Shown piece after piece: positions 1 through 11,830 of a stretch of DNA of 64,000 bases (positions are counted from its first letter, which is position 1; each line of letters opens with the position of its first letter). Source of the DNA: Nectonema munidae (taxonomy: Eukaryota; Nematomorpha; Nectonematoida; Nectonematidae); NCBI GenBank assembly GCA_030549495.1, contig JAUIRK010000934.1:645001-709000 (forward strand), in the 5' to 3' direction. Under the pieces are notes generated by a model. The model saw nothing but the letters and a program-made list of their open reading frames with translations, was not told where the DNA came from and did no database searches. A program made the position numbers and the translations under genes.

Positions 1-930
1 TTCAAAATTAATATTCTTTGGAAATAGACTAAAAAACTTCAACTCTGTGAATATGACAGATGATACATGACAGCATGTCGTTTTAACAAGGAGACCTTTA
101 ATAAGTCTTTTTTCTACGTAAAGACTATCTTTATGGATAATTTCGTTTTGGTATTTATTATGCCTCTGTAGCAACACCTCTTTTACTTAATTTCAAGATT
201 TCTTTTTATGTAAAATTTTGGCCCGTATTATCTTCTAAAGGACAAATAATAGGTACCCAAATTAAAATAATCGACACAAAAAACATGATCATCATATAAA
301 TATTTTAATTCCATTTTTATTTTGATATTTCAATGAAAAACTTCATAAATTTAAGCTTAAATCATTCACACCATGAATTTTAATAAGGCTTATTTGATCT
401 CATTTTTGCAGAACATTTCTCGTAGAAAAGTTTATTAATACTCTTCAACAATAAAAGTGAATTTAACAATATAGCCAAAACTTGATTCTTTATAACTAAA
501 AAAAGTATATTATATAAAAAGAAAATTTTAGACTCGATGTCTATTTTTATTGAAAACTAGTCAATTTAAAATAAACTATTGTAAAGTATATTGATAAAAC
601 TTAACAAAATCGGTAAAAAAAAATTACTAAAAATTAAGAAGTTAAAGAAATTGAATTGTTTAGTTGTAGCTAAAGAATAATCTTTGGACAGATGGTAAGG
701 ATAGTCACGATCGAAAATCGAACTTCAAAATTTTATACTCAAAAAATAAGGGTAATGAAATTTAATATTAATTAATGAAATTTCTGAAGTTGATAAATCA
801 AATAATTTCTCAAAATATTAATAATAAAAACGAATAAAAAAAAGAATGTGAAATAAATATGTGAATGCCTTAAAATTTTAGTTTACCTTAAATTCTAGCA
901 CTGATTTTGACTAAAGTTTTAGATTTACGA
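1..930. other. AT-rich stretch without a recognisable gene
   Basis: Poly-A/T-rich sequence with no open frame of note and no repeat that I could match elsewhere in the window. Confidence 0.6.
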
Positions 931-932
931 CA

Positions 933-1344
933 ATGAACCCTAGTATTAAAGATAAAAACAAAATTAAATCAGTGTTTAAAGGACTAAGGGATCAAGAATA
1001 CACTCCTATTCGAAGGCCTGGTAAAGAATATCAGCATTAATTTTGTAAAAAAAATTGTTAGGGAATATCATACAATATTGTTGATGAAAATCGGTTTTTG
1101 CGTGATAATAGGAAGAGATGATCTGTCGAGAAAGTCTGAAACAATAGGTGATGATGAAGTTAATGCTGAAAGGCAAGGCATAACAGAAAATGTCCTTTTA
1201 TTCTGTTTTTCAAAATATGACTCTTCTTTCGATCCTTGTTCCAAAGAAGTAGACTCAACTTTTTCACAAAAAGAAGCTATTTCATCAAAGACGAAACCTG
1301 AATCTTCAAGAGCAGTAAGAAGCAAATCTTTTTTAGGATTCTAA
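933..1344 (+). pseudogene. Coding-like but broken segment, family unknown
   Basis: Base composition is less AT-rich than the surroundings. A 35-codon frame opens at an ATG (933) and stops at 1038-1040. A second + frame is open through 1344 (ATG at 1078), and a - frame is open over 1068-1325. The + strand pieces contain basic, charged stretches such as RRPGKEYQH and VDENRFLRDNRK that read like a decayed transposase in shifted frames, but I do not recognise the family. The opposite strand could be the coding one instead (for example FVFDEIASFCEKVES). Treat this as a degraded gene fragment of unknown identity. Confidence 0.2.
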
Positions 1345-4300
1345 ATGAATACAATAACGTCGCTAGAATTAAACCATCGACGCATTAAGATATCAATTTG
1401 TAAAGATATAAATTGAGAAAGAATAAAAATGTCTAAATTTAAAAAAATTGCACATCGAATTTGGTTCAATAACTGTTTGGTATTTTTATAAACCTTCATC
1501 TATTATCCAAAATTAGTCATGCTTTTTTAAATGACTTTTAAAAAATTTTATTTTGATTTTAAATTTATAAAACATAATATTTATCGAAGTTAAATATAAT
1601 TTTTTTTAATTATTTATGAATTATATGTTTATATAATAGGTCATTATTAACCCAATATGTCTGAAAAAAAACAATAGGTGTATAAAAAATAAACCATATT
1701 TCTCGTTCTTGGATCAAGTAATGACAATCATTCTGGGGTTACAATAGTAAAGACAATTGCTCTAAATAAACTAAGTAAATAATACCTCTATGATTCAAAA
1801 ATAATTTTAAAATATATTTGCATTTTTGATATTATATTTTAAAAATTAGATTAGATATCTTTGTAGATAAACCAAGTTAAGATGAACCCTCTATAAATAC
1901 ACCAAATAATGAAGATCCCTCTATCTAAAAATTCCACAAGTTCCATAAAATGAGAGTCGAAATTATAGTTTTCTACGTAAAAAATAAATAACGCAATTTT
2001 CTTAAAACAAGTTATGATAAAAATGTACGATAAAAACATTTTTTAAAGATTAAAATAATTGTTGAAACTATACAATCTTCACATTTTTAAATTTAAGAAT
2101 CAAAAACTTTAAATTTTTAATCCTCGAAATTATCAATAATCTTTAATTAATTTTTAGCTTAAATTTTATTGTCATAAGTATTAAAATTTTAATAACAAAT
2201 AGTTTTAATATATATAGTTTTATAGTTAAAATAACAAATAGCATGACAATCAATTAACAAAATAATTGAAATAAAACTAAATATAATTTCAATTGAAAAA
2301 TAAAAATTATTAAGTTTTGAAGGACAATTATTTATTATAAAAGAGCAAAAAATATATAATCCTTCATATAAAGATTTCACATATATAATTAGAAACTATT
2401 CAATACTTAAATTTCTTAAAAGAAATATAAATTTTAATTATTTATCCATTACTTCCATTAAATTTTAGGACATAAAAGGGATAAAACTTTAATAAAATAA
2501 ATTATCCTTACATAAATAAATATTTTTTCTATTTACTGTTTTAATTTTATTAGAAATTAAAGTAATCCTTAAATTATTTAGTTTTGCTTTTCCAACCAAT
2601 ACAATACTCAATCGCTTCCTTGTTGATAATAAAATAGCTAATTGTACGTAAAACTGGAGTTGTAAAACTCACGTGCTCTCATGTTTTTATTGATTCACCA
2701 TAGCGTTTGACATTCTCTCCATTCTTTTTTAATGCTAAAACTTAAGCAACAAAGTTAATTTTTTCTATGCTTTTCTTATTTCAGTTCCAACATGCAACAA
2801 GTTTTTAACAATTCTTTTTTAAAGATTTATGCTGTGCATAATGGTGGTTTTCCATTGGGGTCCTTAATCTTTCTAATTTTGATTAATAATGTACATTCTT
2901 CCAATCACAAACACAAATTCTTCTGCAATGACAATGATTTAACCATAAATATTCATTTTTCATAAACAAAATTCAGTCATCATTTCTAAATTTTCAAGCC
3001 AGATCTTGATAGTATTTATTGGGCTAAGGCTAACTTACTAAAGATCAACATGAACAAATCAAAAGTTCTTTTTACCCAAATATACCCAAATACACACAAA
3101 GAGATGAAAACAAATTTAAATATTAACAAAATAAGTTAAATATACATAGAAGAATCATTCCCAGCATAAAACTAATATAAATTATTAATTTGAAATTGAA
3201 TTATAAAAAATTAAAAAATGATTTAAAACATTAAAATAATAACTTGATTTTTTATTTGGTTGGTTACACTGGCGTAGCGAGAAAATAGAAGTCACGCATA
3301 GGCGCCGGCGGGATTATTTACAAGGGGCAAATTTTTTTTGATTCGATTTAATGATTTAATTATTTTTTTAACTAAAACTGATTCTGTACTACTGTGTAGA
3401 ACTGATTTTTTTAGTCTGAAGCGGTGTTACATAACTTACATTAGTAACGTTAAGAGATTAAGATGGATTATACTAGTTTTTCCTTTAAAACTCTTTATCG
3501 TAATTTCAATCTCAATTAGATCTACTGCTCTAAATATGTTTTTCCCCATTTTATAGATTTTTGCTGAACAAAGTATATTTTATTTATTATTATGTAAAAG
3601 GTAAAATTTTACTATACTCTAAAAATAAATCCTTTATTGAAAAGGCATTACAAACAAAAATAACACATAGCTTATGAAGAAAATAAAGCTTTTAGAAGAA
3701 AAAAGAAAGTGTATATGAACATAGGTATATATACATAAAAAAAATATCACAAGGAGTTTTTCATTTCCAAATAAGATGAGTAAGGCAGCGTTAAACGAAC
3801 AGTTTCTATCTAGAGGCGTTGATAATGGCTTTAAGTCAGCTTTATAGATTTTTGAAGATATTTCATTTCTTGGTTGTTATCTATTTTTAATCATCACATA
3901 AAGAGCAAATAGTATCTATCATTTATCAAAAAAATTACTTTTTATTGTTTTATACAGATCTTAAATGTCTCAATCTTTTATAGTAAAATATAATTTAATA
4001 CAATTAATAGATATAATTTAAACAAAATATATTAAGCTTACTAAATCTTTAAAACAATTATTTAAATCTACTGGTTTTTAAAATTTAAATTGAGGATTGA
4101 ATGGATAATTAGTTTGTTCGAGAATAAAGAAAAATAATTCAAAAAATTTGTATAAAAATTAAGAAACTACTCAAAAATATTTTAAAACTTGAAAAAAAAC
4201 TTTATGCACTTTTTTTCATTTTATTATTGAAAATTTTATTTTTTTCCATGAAGAAAATAAAGGTGGGCATTAGTGGGCATAGGTGGGCATTTTTTCTCAA

Positions 4301-5215
4301 CACCCATTTATCAATAATAAATATTAATAATAATTATTTTTTAATTTTCGTTTAATAGGTATTGCATTTGATAGTTTTTTTTATGTTATTTCGGGTCAGT
4401 ATAAAATGTACACCAAAATGGCCGACCAAAATGCGGTCTATGTAAAAAAGCTGCAAATATAAAGTTAAATAACTTTGTAAATAATTTGAGAATTTAATTT
4501 AAATTTTGCATATTAACTAAATATAATATAGAATAAATATATTCAAAGTTTCAATTAAATCTGTTGGCTAGAATTTATATGATAGCCTCTCAAACTTCTC
4601 TAAAAATTTTGGGAACCATTTTAAGGGTAAAATAAGCTGCAAATTCGATGGCCATTTTTTTTTTGATTTTTAAAAATGGCGAATTCTTTTATTATTTTTG
4701 CTTCTAAAATATAATACAAAAATTTTTTTTTCTCGAGTTTTCTATTGTTTCAAATTTTTTTTATAGTTTGAACTGTTTTTTCTGTAAGAAACTTAACTTA
4801 TTTATTTAATTGTTTTTATAAGTTCATCGCTTATTATAATAATTTTTTTGAAGGTTGGCCTTAATATTTTTACTTAATTTATTTTATAAGTTCATCCTCT
4901 ATTATATTTAACTTTTTTTAAGGCTGATCTTTGTTTTATCTGTAAGATTAATATTTTTACTTAATTTATTTTTTAAGGTTGACATTTGCTCTCGCAGTAA
5001 TAAACTTTACTTTTTACTTATTTTTTTTCATAAGTTCATTCAACTTTTTTTGAAGGTCAATCTTTAATTTTCTGTAAACTTTTTTATCATCCCCTATTAT
5101 ATTAAACTTTTTCAAGGCGGATCTTTGCTTTATCTGTAAGAAATTAAAAATTTTTCTTTAATTCTTTTTTATAAGTTCATATTAAATATTTTTTAATTTT
5201 TTTTTTATTTTACAA
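1345..5215. other. Long AT-rich stretch with small repeat islands
   Basis: No supportable gene. A GC-richer island at about 3268-3325 contains actggcgtagcgag and resembles the outer end of a hAT-type transposon (compare 52217 and 63958). The octamer gtgggcat recurs three times at 4263-4290. A short coding-like frame (ATG near 3776, 24 codons, stop before 3850) is too small to assign. Confidence 0.5.
4389..4425. repeat. Dispersed repeat end, inverse copy of 18611-18654
   Basis: The sequence from gggtcagtataaaatg through ggccgac matches the reverse complement of a stretch near 18611-18654 over about 34 bases without an obvious mismatch. The repeat family also has a copy at 13035-13137. It looks like the end of a short non-autonomous element of unknown type. 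Confidence 0.6.
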
Positions 5216-5249
5216 ACTTTTCTCTAGACTTATTTTTTACAATTTTAGG

Positions 5250-5576
5250 ATAAAGTTTCCACGAGTTGCATGTTTTTTCTGTCGGGTATGGGACGAAGAA
5301 ATGAAGCTGCAGTGTAAAGAATGCTCCAACAATTTTCATTTAAGATGTTGTAATCTTTCACCAGAAGAGCAGGCTTTTTTTCTTTCTAATTTACACTTTT
5401 TTGTTTGTTTAATTTGTTTATATGATGGGAAGATATATAAATATTCGAATGCTATTAATAGAATTGAAAATTATTATAACTATATGGTTAATATAAATTC
5501 AAAATTTTCTTTTATTATTGATAAAATCACTCCTTTTTTGAAAGCTGTAAAAAAACATTTATTGATAAAATTTTAG
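5250..5576 (+). CDS. PHD-type zinc finger open frame, probably ORF1 of a mobile element
   Basis: The frame carries CFFC, then CKEC, an H-x2-C-C stretch and a FVCLIC ending. Together these give the C4-H-C3 spacing of a PHD finger (cysteines and histidine within about the first 50 residues after 5256). A Lys/Asn-rich tail follows and stops at 5576. The first ATG in frame is at 5301, but the first CxxC pair lies upstream of it, so the true start is further 5' or the 5' end is lost. PHD fingers are known in ORF1 proteins of CR1-like LINEs, and a LINE of that kind starts 1 kb downstream. A similar PHD frame heads the transposon at 15 kb, so this one could instead be the remnant of such an element. 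Host-gene origin is unlikely but not excluded. Confidence 0.5.
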   Translation: MKFPRVACFFCRVWDEEMKLQCKECSNNFHLRCCNLSPEEQAFFLSNLHFFVCLICLYDGKIYKYSNAINRIENYYNYMVNINSKFSFIIDKITPFLKAVKKHLLIKF

Positions 5577-6447
5577 AAACGTCAAAACTCAACGATTTTA
5601 TCATTTCTTCGGATAAAAAATATATACTTCCAAAATGTAGAGCCAAAAAGCCAGGACAGAGAAGTAGAATAAGGAGTTCAAGAACGACTACTTTTAGATC
5701 TACAAAACAAAAGTTGTATTTAATTATTTAAATGTCGTATTTTCTTAGTTCTCATATTAATAATGCATATTTTAAATTATTTTTCTAACGCTTTTGATTT
5801 CTCGCTTTGATTGTTTTTCCTCTCATTTCTCTTGCTTAAAATCTCTTTTCGGTTTTTCTCATTTTGCTTTTTAAAAATCACGTCTTTAGCAGAAAAATAT
5901 TTTAGAAATTATAAAAATGCTTCATTTAGAAAGTATACTTTTTTAAGACAGTAATTTAACCGAAGAGTATTATTTATATAAAAGGTTTTCAAAGAAAATA
6001 TATAAGGAAAAACCTAAAATTGATAATATTAATATTTTTTGTTTTAAGTTTGGATGAAACATCGAAGATTTCGATATCTTTTGATATACATATGGAACTC
6101 CCAAAGATAAAAACAATTACCAAGAAACCAGGCCAAATAAATATGTCAAGATCTTTGAAAACTGTAACTATTAAGAAAAAAGAAATGAAGTATCTAATTC
6201 AATCTTCTAATATACATCTATGTTCTTATACAACATTGTGTCCTTGGAATTTATTCACTTTTTTTATCCATCAGTTTTATTGAAATAAACCAGTTTTACT
6301 TCATGGTACTATAACCTTTATTGTCATGATTTTATCCGAAAATTCAAATTGTTAAAATTTAAAATTTTGGCTTTTATTTGAATTGTAGGTCAATCTGGCA
6401 CGGTGGTGGTGGTTTTTTTTTGACACAAAATTTAATAATTCTTTTTA
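5577..6447. other. Between PHD frame and LINE, no clear gene
   Basis: Lys/Arg-rich coding-like scraps occur at about 5635-5715 and 6055-6190, in different frames and with stops between them. They may be the decayed rest of the PHD-containing ORF1. Otherwise AT-rich. Confidence 0.4.
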
Positions 6448-6579
6448 GATCTTGTGGCAAACTGGTATGAAAAGATATGGGAGTTTTTTGGGCTGCACGT
6501 GAATCAGGTCCTCGTCCTGCAGCCTGGTAACGTGTTCTTCACGGCTAAGAATTCACATCCTATATACTTAGGATGTTAA
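6448..6579 (+). other. Possible terminal exon of an unidentified gene
   Basis: A pyrimidine-rich run ending in ttctttttag (AG at 6447-6448) is followed by 43 open codons of clearly less AT-rich sequence and a stop at 6577-6579. The peptide includes NWYEKIWEFFGLHVNQ and LQPGNVFF. It looks like real coding sequence behind a 3' splice site, and its composition differs from both neighbours. I do not recognise the protein and could not find partner exons upstream. It may belong to a gene that begins outside the window. Confidence 0.35.
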
Positions 6580-6652
6580 ATTATATTTAACCCTTTCCAT
6601 TAGCATAACTTCTGGTTTTTCAAATATTTTATCTTTTCACAATATTTACCGA

Positions 6653-6919
6653 TTGCCTCTTTTTGGTAGCGATCATATGGATGAATTTTTTGAAAATTTT
6701 CAAACTTTTTTGATGAAAAACAAACACAATAATAACAGATCAATTATTCTTGGTGATTTTAATATTAACCTCCTCGAATATAATAATAAGAATTATTCTT
6801 CCTTTTTTTTGAATTTGCTTATGCAACACCATTTCGTACCTTCAATCACCAAACCAACGAGATACCAAGCATTTACATTGATAGATAATATATTTGTATC
6901 AAGTGAGAAAAAAATTTAA
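6653..6919 (+). pseudogene. LINE ORF2, endonuclease C-terminal part
   Basis: Encodes IILGDFNINLL, the conserved GDFN motif of the exonuclease-endonuclease-phosphatase fold in LINE endonucleases, followed by a TRYQ...LIDNIFVS block typical of the domain's end. Coding similarity extends upstream of the ATG to about 6602 (FSNILSFHNIYRLP), so the ATG is not the true start. The frame breaks at an A-run near 6910, and the following part continues in another frame (6894-7226). Confidence 0.7.
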
Positions 6920-7226
6920 GGGATACAATATACAAACATCCTTTTCAGACCATATTCCAATTTTTACAACCATTGAACATAGCTTTCGTAATCAATTGCA
7001 TAAAAATCAGAAATCTCCCAGAGTCATATTTGATAAGAGTTTTTTTCAGAATCTATTACGTTCAATTTGTTGGTATTTTCCAAGTGAGTCTGATCCAGAA
7101 AATATGATTTACACAATTAATCATTGTTTAAGTTATTGTGCTAATCAGGCTAAAAAGTACAAAAAACGAAAAATTTCAATAAGTATAAAGAAAGATTTGC
7201 TGAATGGGCAAATGAAGAATTATTGA
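6894..7226 (+). pseudogene. LINE ORF2, linker between endonuclease and RT
   Basis: A 110-residue frame containing SFSDHIPIFTTIEH, the SDH catalytic-histidine block that closes the endonuclease domain, then a basic linker. It overlaps the preceding and following frames by a few bases, which shows that two frameshifts break one original ORF2. Confidence 0.65.
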
Positions 7227-8506
7227 CTCTAATAAAGAAAAGAGATAAAGTATTTTTTAAAATTAAAAGAACCCTTGAATATAAAATAAATTATGATTTA
7301 AAAAATCAACATGCTCACTTTTGTCAACAAGTAAAGCAGATGACTAGAAGTTTAAAAGAAAAATTCTATGCACGATTGTTTGAAAACAAAAATAGCAAAG
7401 AAGTTTGGAAGAATATTAATAAATTGATTAAAAAGAATGAAGATTCATCTTTAATTCTAAAAGATAATTCTCAAATCATAAATGAACAAAATCTATGTGA
7501 TTTCATAAATAATTCATTTATTAGCCGTGTACCTCAATCATCTTTTTCTGAAATGAAAAATTACATTCCTTTTCAAAGTTCGAAGTTTAGACTTGAAGAA
7601 ATCACTCTGGAGGAAGTGCTCATTGCCATTAAAAATTTGAAAAATAGTAAAAGTGAAGATTTTTATGGAATTTCTTCTTATCACCTAAAACTAGTTGAAA
7701 ATGAAATAGCATATCCACTATTTTTAGCTTTTAATTCGTGCATGCAAAATTCACTCTTTCCATCATGTCTCAAAATTAGTAAGTGCATACCTGTCTACAA
7801 AAAAAAAGGTGAGAGACACGACATCAACAATTATCGTCCAATCTCTTTGATTAGCATAATTTCAAAACTTTTTGAAAAAATTATTCTCAAGCAATTAATT
7901 CATCATTTTGATCAAAACAATCTCTTCAATTCAAAGCAGTTCGGTTTTAGGAAAAATTCTTCTACTACGTTTGCACATTCATTTTTCTTGACATCAATTT
8001 ATGAATATCTTGATTCTGGAGATGATATTTTAGCATTGTTCCTAGATTTATCGAAAGCTTTCGACTCAGTATCACATGAAAAACTTTTATTCAAGCTGGA
8101 AAAGTATGGATTTGATGAAAGAACTTTGAAATTTTTTAAATCATGTTTGTCATTCAGAAAACAAGCAGTGTTTGCGAATGATAGTTATTCAAATTTGATT
8201 CATGTATCCAGAGGAGTACCTCAGGGTTCTGTTTTGGGTCCCTTCCTTTTTTTAATTTATATTAATGACATATTTCAATCAAACGCTTCGTTAGAGTTTT
8301 TAGCTTTTGTTGATGATTTGACTATTCTTATACCTTATACATTTCTCCTAAATGTTTCTCTGGCTCAGAATAAAACAATTGAGTCTGTTTATAGAGAAAA
8401 TGTCAATAAAGTTTTTGGTTGGTGTACAGTGAATGAACTTGGAATTAATAACTCTAAAACTGTTCATATGTTTTTTTCTAAGAAAAATGCTCAGCTACCT
8501 TCTTGA
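7223..8506 (+). pseudogene. LINE ORF2, reverse transcriptase domain
   Basis: 427 residues with the ordered RT motifs: NNYRPISLISIISKLFEKII, QFGFRKNSST, LFLDLSKAFDSVSHEKLL, SRGVPQGSVLGPFLFLIYIN and the active-site box FVDDLTIL (usually [FY]ADD). The two adjacent catalytic aspartates and the aspartate in LDLSKAFD are present. The motif wording fits the CR1/L2/Jockey group. The N-terminal 100 residues are the basic linker. The frame ends at 8506, and the C-terminal part continues in the next frame from 8503, so it is a frameshifted copy. Confidence 0.85.
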
Positions 8507-9132
8507 AAAATCTCAATTTGCATTTATCAGTATCTCATAATTATTTAGGTTTAATCTTGAGTGAAAAATTGAATTGGAATCTACACATTAAACACATTTG
8601 CACTAAAGTTAGTATTGTAATTGGTATTTTATATCGATTCAGATCACTTCCATCGAAAATTAAACTGGATATATATAGATCACTAGTTTTGCCTCATCTT
8701 TCCTACAGTTTGGTCAATTGGGGCTTTGTGGACCTCTCAAGTTTGCATACTCTTCAAAAAAAATGCATAAGATTGGTATCCAATCTGACATTCCGAGCGC
8801 ATACTCTTTCAATTTTTAAAAGTAACAACTTGCTCAATATAAAAGAAATTTATATCAAACAACTTTGTATTGTGGCTTGGAAATTTTTTAATAGATATTT
8901 GCCTGTGGCCATAAGCAATTTTTTCACATTCAATCACGATTCAGAACGTTTTTCCCCAAGATATATGTATAATTTGCAGATACCATCATATCGCTTGAAA
9001 TCCACGCAGTCAAGTTTGAAGTTTCGTATAACTAAAATCTGGAATGAATATTTGCAAGATTTTCAAATTATGAATGTTTCACTTTCAACATTGAAAAGAA
9101 GCCTGAATGAATATTTATTGAAACAAGATTGA
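8503..9132 (+). pseudogene. LINE ORF2, C-terminal domain
   Basis: 209 residues beginning with YLGLILSEKLNWNLHIKHI, then IYRSLVLPHLSYSLVNWG and LQKKCIRLVSN, the conserved post-RT blocks of CR1-like elements. It ends with LKFRITKIWNEYL and a stop at 9132. The frame overlaps the RT frame by 4 bases through a frameshift. Confidence 0.8.
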
Positions 9133-9369
9133 ATCAATTTTGTAATGATTTAATATAATTTGATTTTTTTATTTAAATTTTTTTAATATCAATTTCATTT
9201 TTAACTATGTTTAATTGTTGATTTAACATTTATTTAACATTTATGAACAATTAAAAAAAATATTTTAATGTTTTTTTTAGTATTTCTGTTACGGTCTTCT
9301 GACCCTTGAAATACAAGCATATTCTCAAATGTGAAATTTTTTTTTATGAGATTATTTTATGCTAATAAA

Positions 9370-9395
9370 TTCTTCTTCTTCTTCTTCTTCTTCTT
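9370..9395 (+). repeat. (TTC)n tail of the LINE
   Basis: About eight TTC units directly after ctaataaa. CR1-like LINEs end in short microsatellites rather than long poly-A, so this marks the 3' border of the element. Confidence 0.75.
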
Positions 9396-9397
9396 AG

Positions 9398-10640
9398 CTA
9401 AAAATTTTTGTTTTTTACAAATAATGACTTGTAATTAAAGGGCACAGCAATTATCTACATTAAAGCGACCAAAAATGTCATTTTTCGACTCAGTTTTCAT
9501 GATTAGCGTGTAAAAAAAAGTTTCAGTCAAATTTGCTCTAAAAATCCGACTTCATTTCATAATTAGGGTATAAAATTTTTTAAGTGTCAATCAATATCAA
9601 TTGAAACTCAAGAATTTAATTAATATTATTAAATTAAGACACTGCGTAAATAAAAATAGCCAATCACAAATATGGTTAAACCGCCTGACCTATTGTATTA
9701 AAAAATATGAATACAAAAAAATTTGTCTTTGACCAATTTTATCTAAATATTATACGGTATATATTTGGTTACAAATAAATTAATTAATTGAATACCTAGC
9801 TTACTTTGTTCTATATAAATATAATGAAAAAAATTATTATGTTTTGTAACAGGTATAGTTATCTTCTTATATATAATAATATTTCACGATTTGCGAACCC
9901 ATTTTCTTTTACTTTTTCCATTCAAAGTAAAATAACTTTTAGATTAAAAAAGTATTTTCCAAGCTATAAAATGTTAACCTGCCTCATTTTTACAGCGCTA
10001 TCACCTCCTCTAAATTAAATGCCTTCAGGCTCAGATCATTGACCCGTACCTGAACTATAAATTTTCTCACTTTTTCAATTCCCGCGAGATGTTTCAAAAA
10101 TTTTAAAAAAATTCAACGGACTTAAAGTACTTTTATAAATTTTTCACTATATTTTAGCGTGTAAAATGAAGAATAAAATTTTTTTTTCAATTTTTTTTGC
10201 ACATTCATAATATATAATTGATATTTAAACATACTACGGTAGAAAAATTTAGAAAAAATTTTTTTAATTTTTTTGAAAAATTTTGAACCCTCTTACAAAA
10301 TATTTGAAAAATTTTAAACTTATCCAATTTTCTATTTTAATATCTCATTTTAAAGAAAATTTTATACTGCTTACGAAAATGTAAAAATATTTTAAATTAT
10401 TTTTTTAAAATACTTTTTTTAGCCTTTGAACTTGAAAAAATGACAAAAAATTCAAATTTAACCTCACAAAAAATTAAAAAATCATTCGATTCATTTCAAA
10501 CAAATTACATATTTGGAATCAGCGTATCAAACTCTATCAGAATACGCTTTTAAATTTTAATTTTTTTTTATTTTTCAATTTTTCAGGCCTTTTCAGGTGG
10601 CTCAAAATATGACTTTTATCACTTCTCATATATTTAATAA
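9398..10640. other. AT-rich stretch, no gene seen
   Basis: Runs of A and T, and no conserved frame. A 70-codon frame at 9806-10018 has no recognisable content. Confidence 0.5.
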
Positions 10641-10654
10641 AAAATCAAGTTTTA

Positions 10655-11257
10655 TATATTTTTAGAATCCTCTTATCATTCTGAATAACAATATTAGCTT
10701 TATTTTACCATAAATCTTTTTATTCAAAAAAATTCATATATATTTGTATATTTTGTATATACGTGCATAATGTACTTATTTTAACCAATCAAAAAAATTC
10801 ATTTGCATTAAAATATTTTTACATTCTCAATATATCCAATTCAATATGGGAGTACCAATGATTTTTTACAGGACCTAGAATCACGGGTACTAAGGATCTT
10901 TTACAGGACCTAGAATCACATGGGTACCAATGATCTTTAAATGGACCTAGATTAAAGGTACCAATTGTCTTTAACAGGACCTAGATTAAAGATACCAATG
11001 ATATTTTACACGTCCTAGAATCATTGTACCAATGATCTTTGACACGTTCTGTTAAAGACCCACGTGATTCCAAGTCTTAATTAAGATCATTGATACCCCT
11101 AATATTCATTAAATCTTGAAAATTGATATCGCCCGCAAAGAAATCCCCGTTTCAAGTTAATTTTCCAAAAAAAATTCTTTTTTAAACAAAGCAAAAAATA
11201 ATTGAATAAACATTGAAATTATTAAATAGAATGATAAGAGGATTCTAAAAATGTATA
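10655..11257. repeat. Inverted repeat pair around a short tandem array (MITE-like)
   Basis: The arm at 10655-10682 (core tttagaatcctcttatcatt) recurs as its reverse complement at 11228-11257, about 550 bp away. The enclosed DNA contains the 10852-11098 array. The layout suggests a short non-autonomous DNA element, but I could not fix its outer borders or a target duplication. Confidence 0.55.
10852..11098. repeat. Degenerate tandem repeat, unit about 40 bp
   Basis: At least five units of the form accaatgatctttnacagg followed by acctagaatcac, progressively diverged. The last part (about 11049-11095) runs in the opposite orientation, so the array is partly palindromic. Confidence 0.75.
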
Positions 11258-11281
11258 ATACTCATATATTGGTTACGTATA

Positions 11282-11830
11282 TGTGAAGTCTATATATTGC
11301 AACAAATAAGGACATTTTAAGTATTGAGAAAACTTGACGTTAAACATATATCACATATATAAGAATTTACCTCATGTACAGATCTCTGAAAATATGATTA
11401 ATAAGATGTTTATTAACAAATTGAATTTGAAATAAATATATAAGTAAAAGATGGAAACATTTTAACAAAATTGCAAAGCAATATAAAAGAAAATTTCAAC
11501 AAAATTTACTTTTTGTGGAGTTGTCTATAAATTGCAATAAATAAGGAAGTATTGAGAAAACTTGACGTTAAACATATATCAAAGATATAAGAATTTACCT
11601 CATTTACAGATCTCTGAAAATACGATTAATAAAACACAAAATTAACATTTTGGAAAAGAAAATTTCAACAAAATTTACTCCTTGTGAAGTTGTCTAAAAA
11701 TTGCAAATAAATAAGGATATTTTAAGCACTGAGATATTTTCAGGTTAAATATAAATCAAAAATATAAGAATTTACCTTTTCTACAAACTTCTGGAAACAT
11801 AAATACACGATTAAAACAGTTTATATATAT
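11282..11830. repeat. Three-copy tandem repeat, unit about 170-230 bp
   Basis: Copies start near 11282, 11514 and 11683, each with a tgtg(a/g)agt...attgcaa...aaataagga start followed by tataagaatttacct and acagatctctgaaaa-type blocks. The second and third also share aagaaaatttcaacaaaatt upstream. The spacing is unequal because the first unit carries extra sequence. Confidence 0.75.

Larger units (their letters stand above)
6600..9397 (+). mobile_element. 5'-truncated CR1-like non-LTR retrotransposon (LINE)
   Basis: The element contains, in order, the end of an apurinic-type endonuclease, a reverse transcriptase and the long C-terminal region usual for the CR1/L2/Jockey group. It ends in an AATAAA-containing 3' end plus a (TTC)n tail. 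The 5' half of the endonuclease is missing, as expected for a 5'-truncated insertion, and several frameshifts make it inactive. A LINE 3' end with a similar terminus lies at 37.75 kb, so the family has more than one copy here. Confidence 0.85.
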
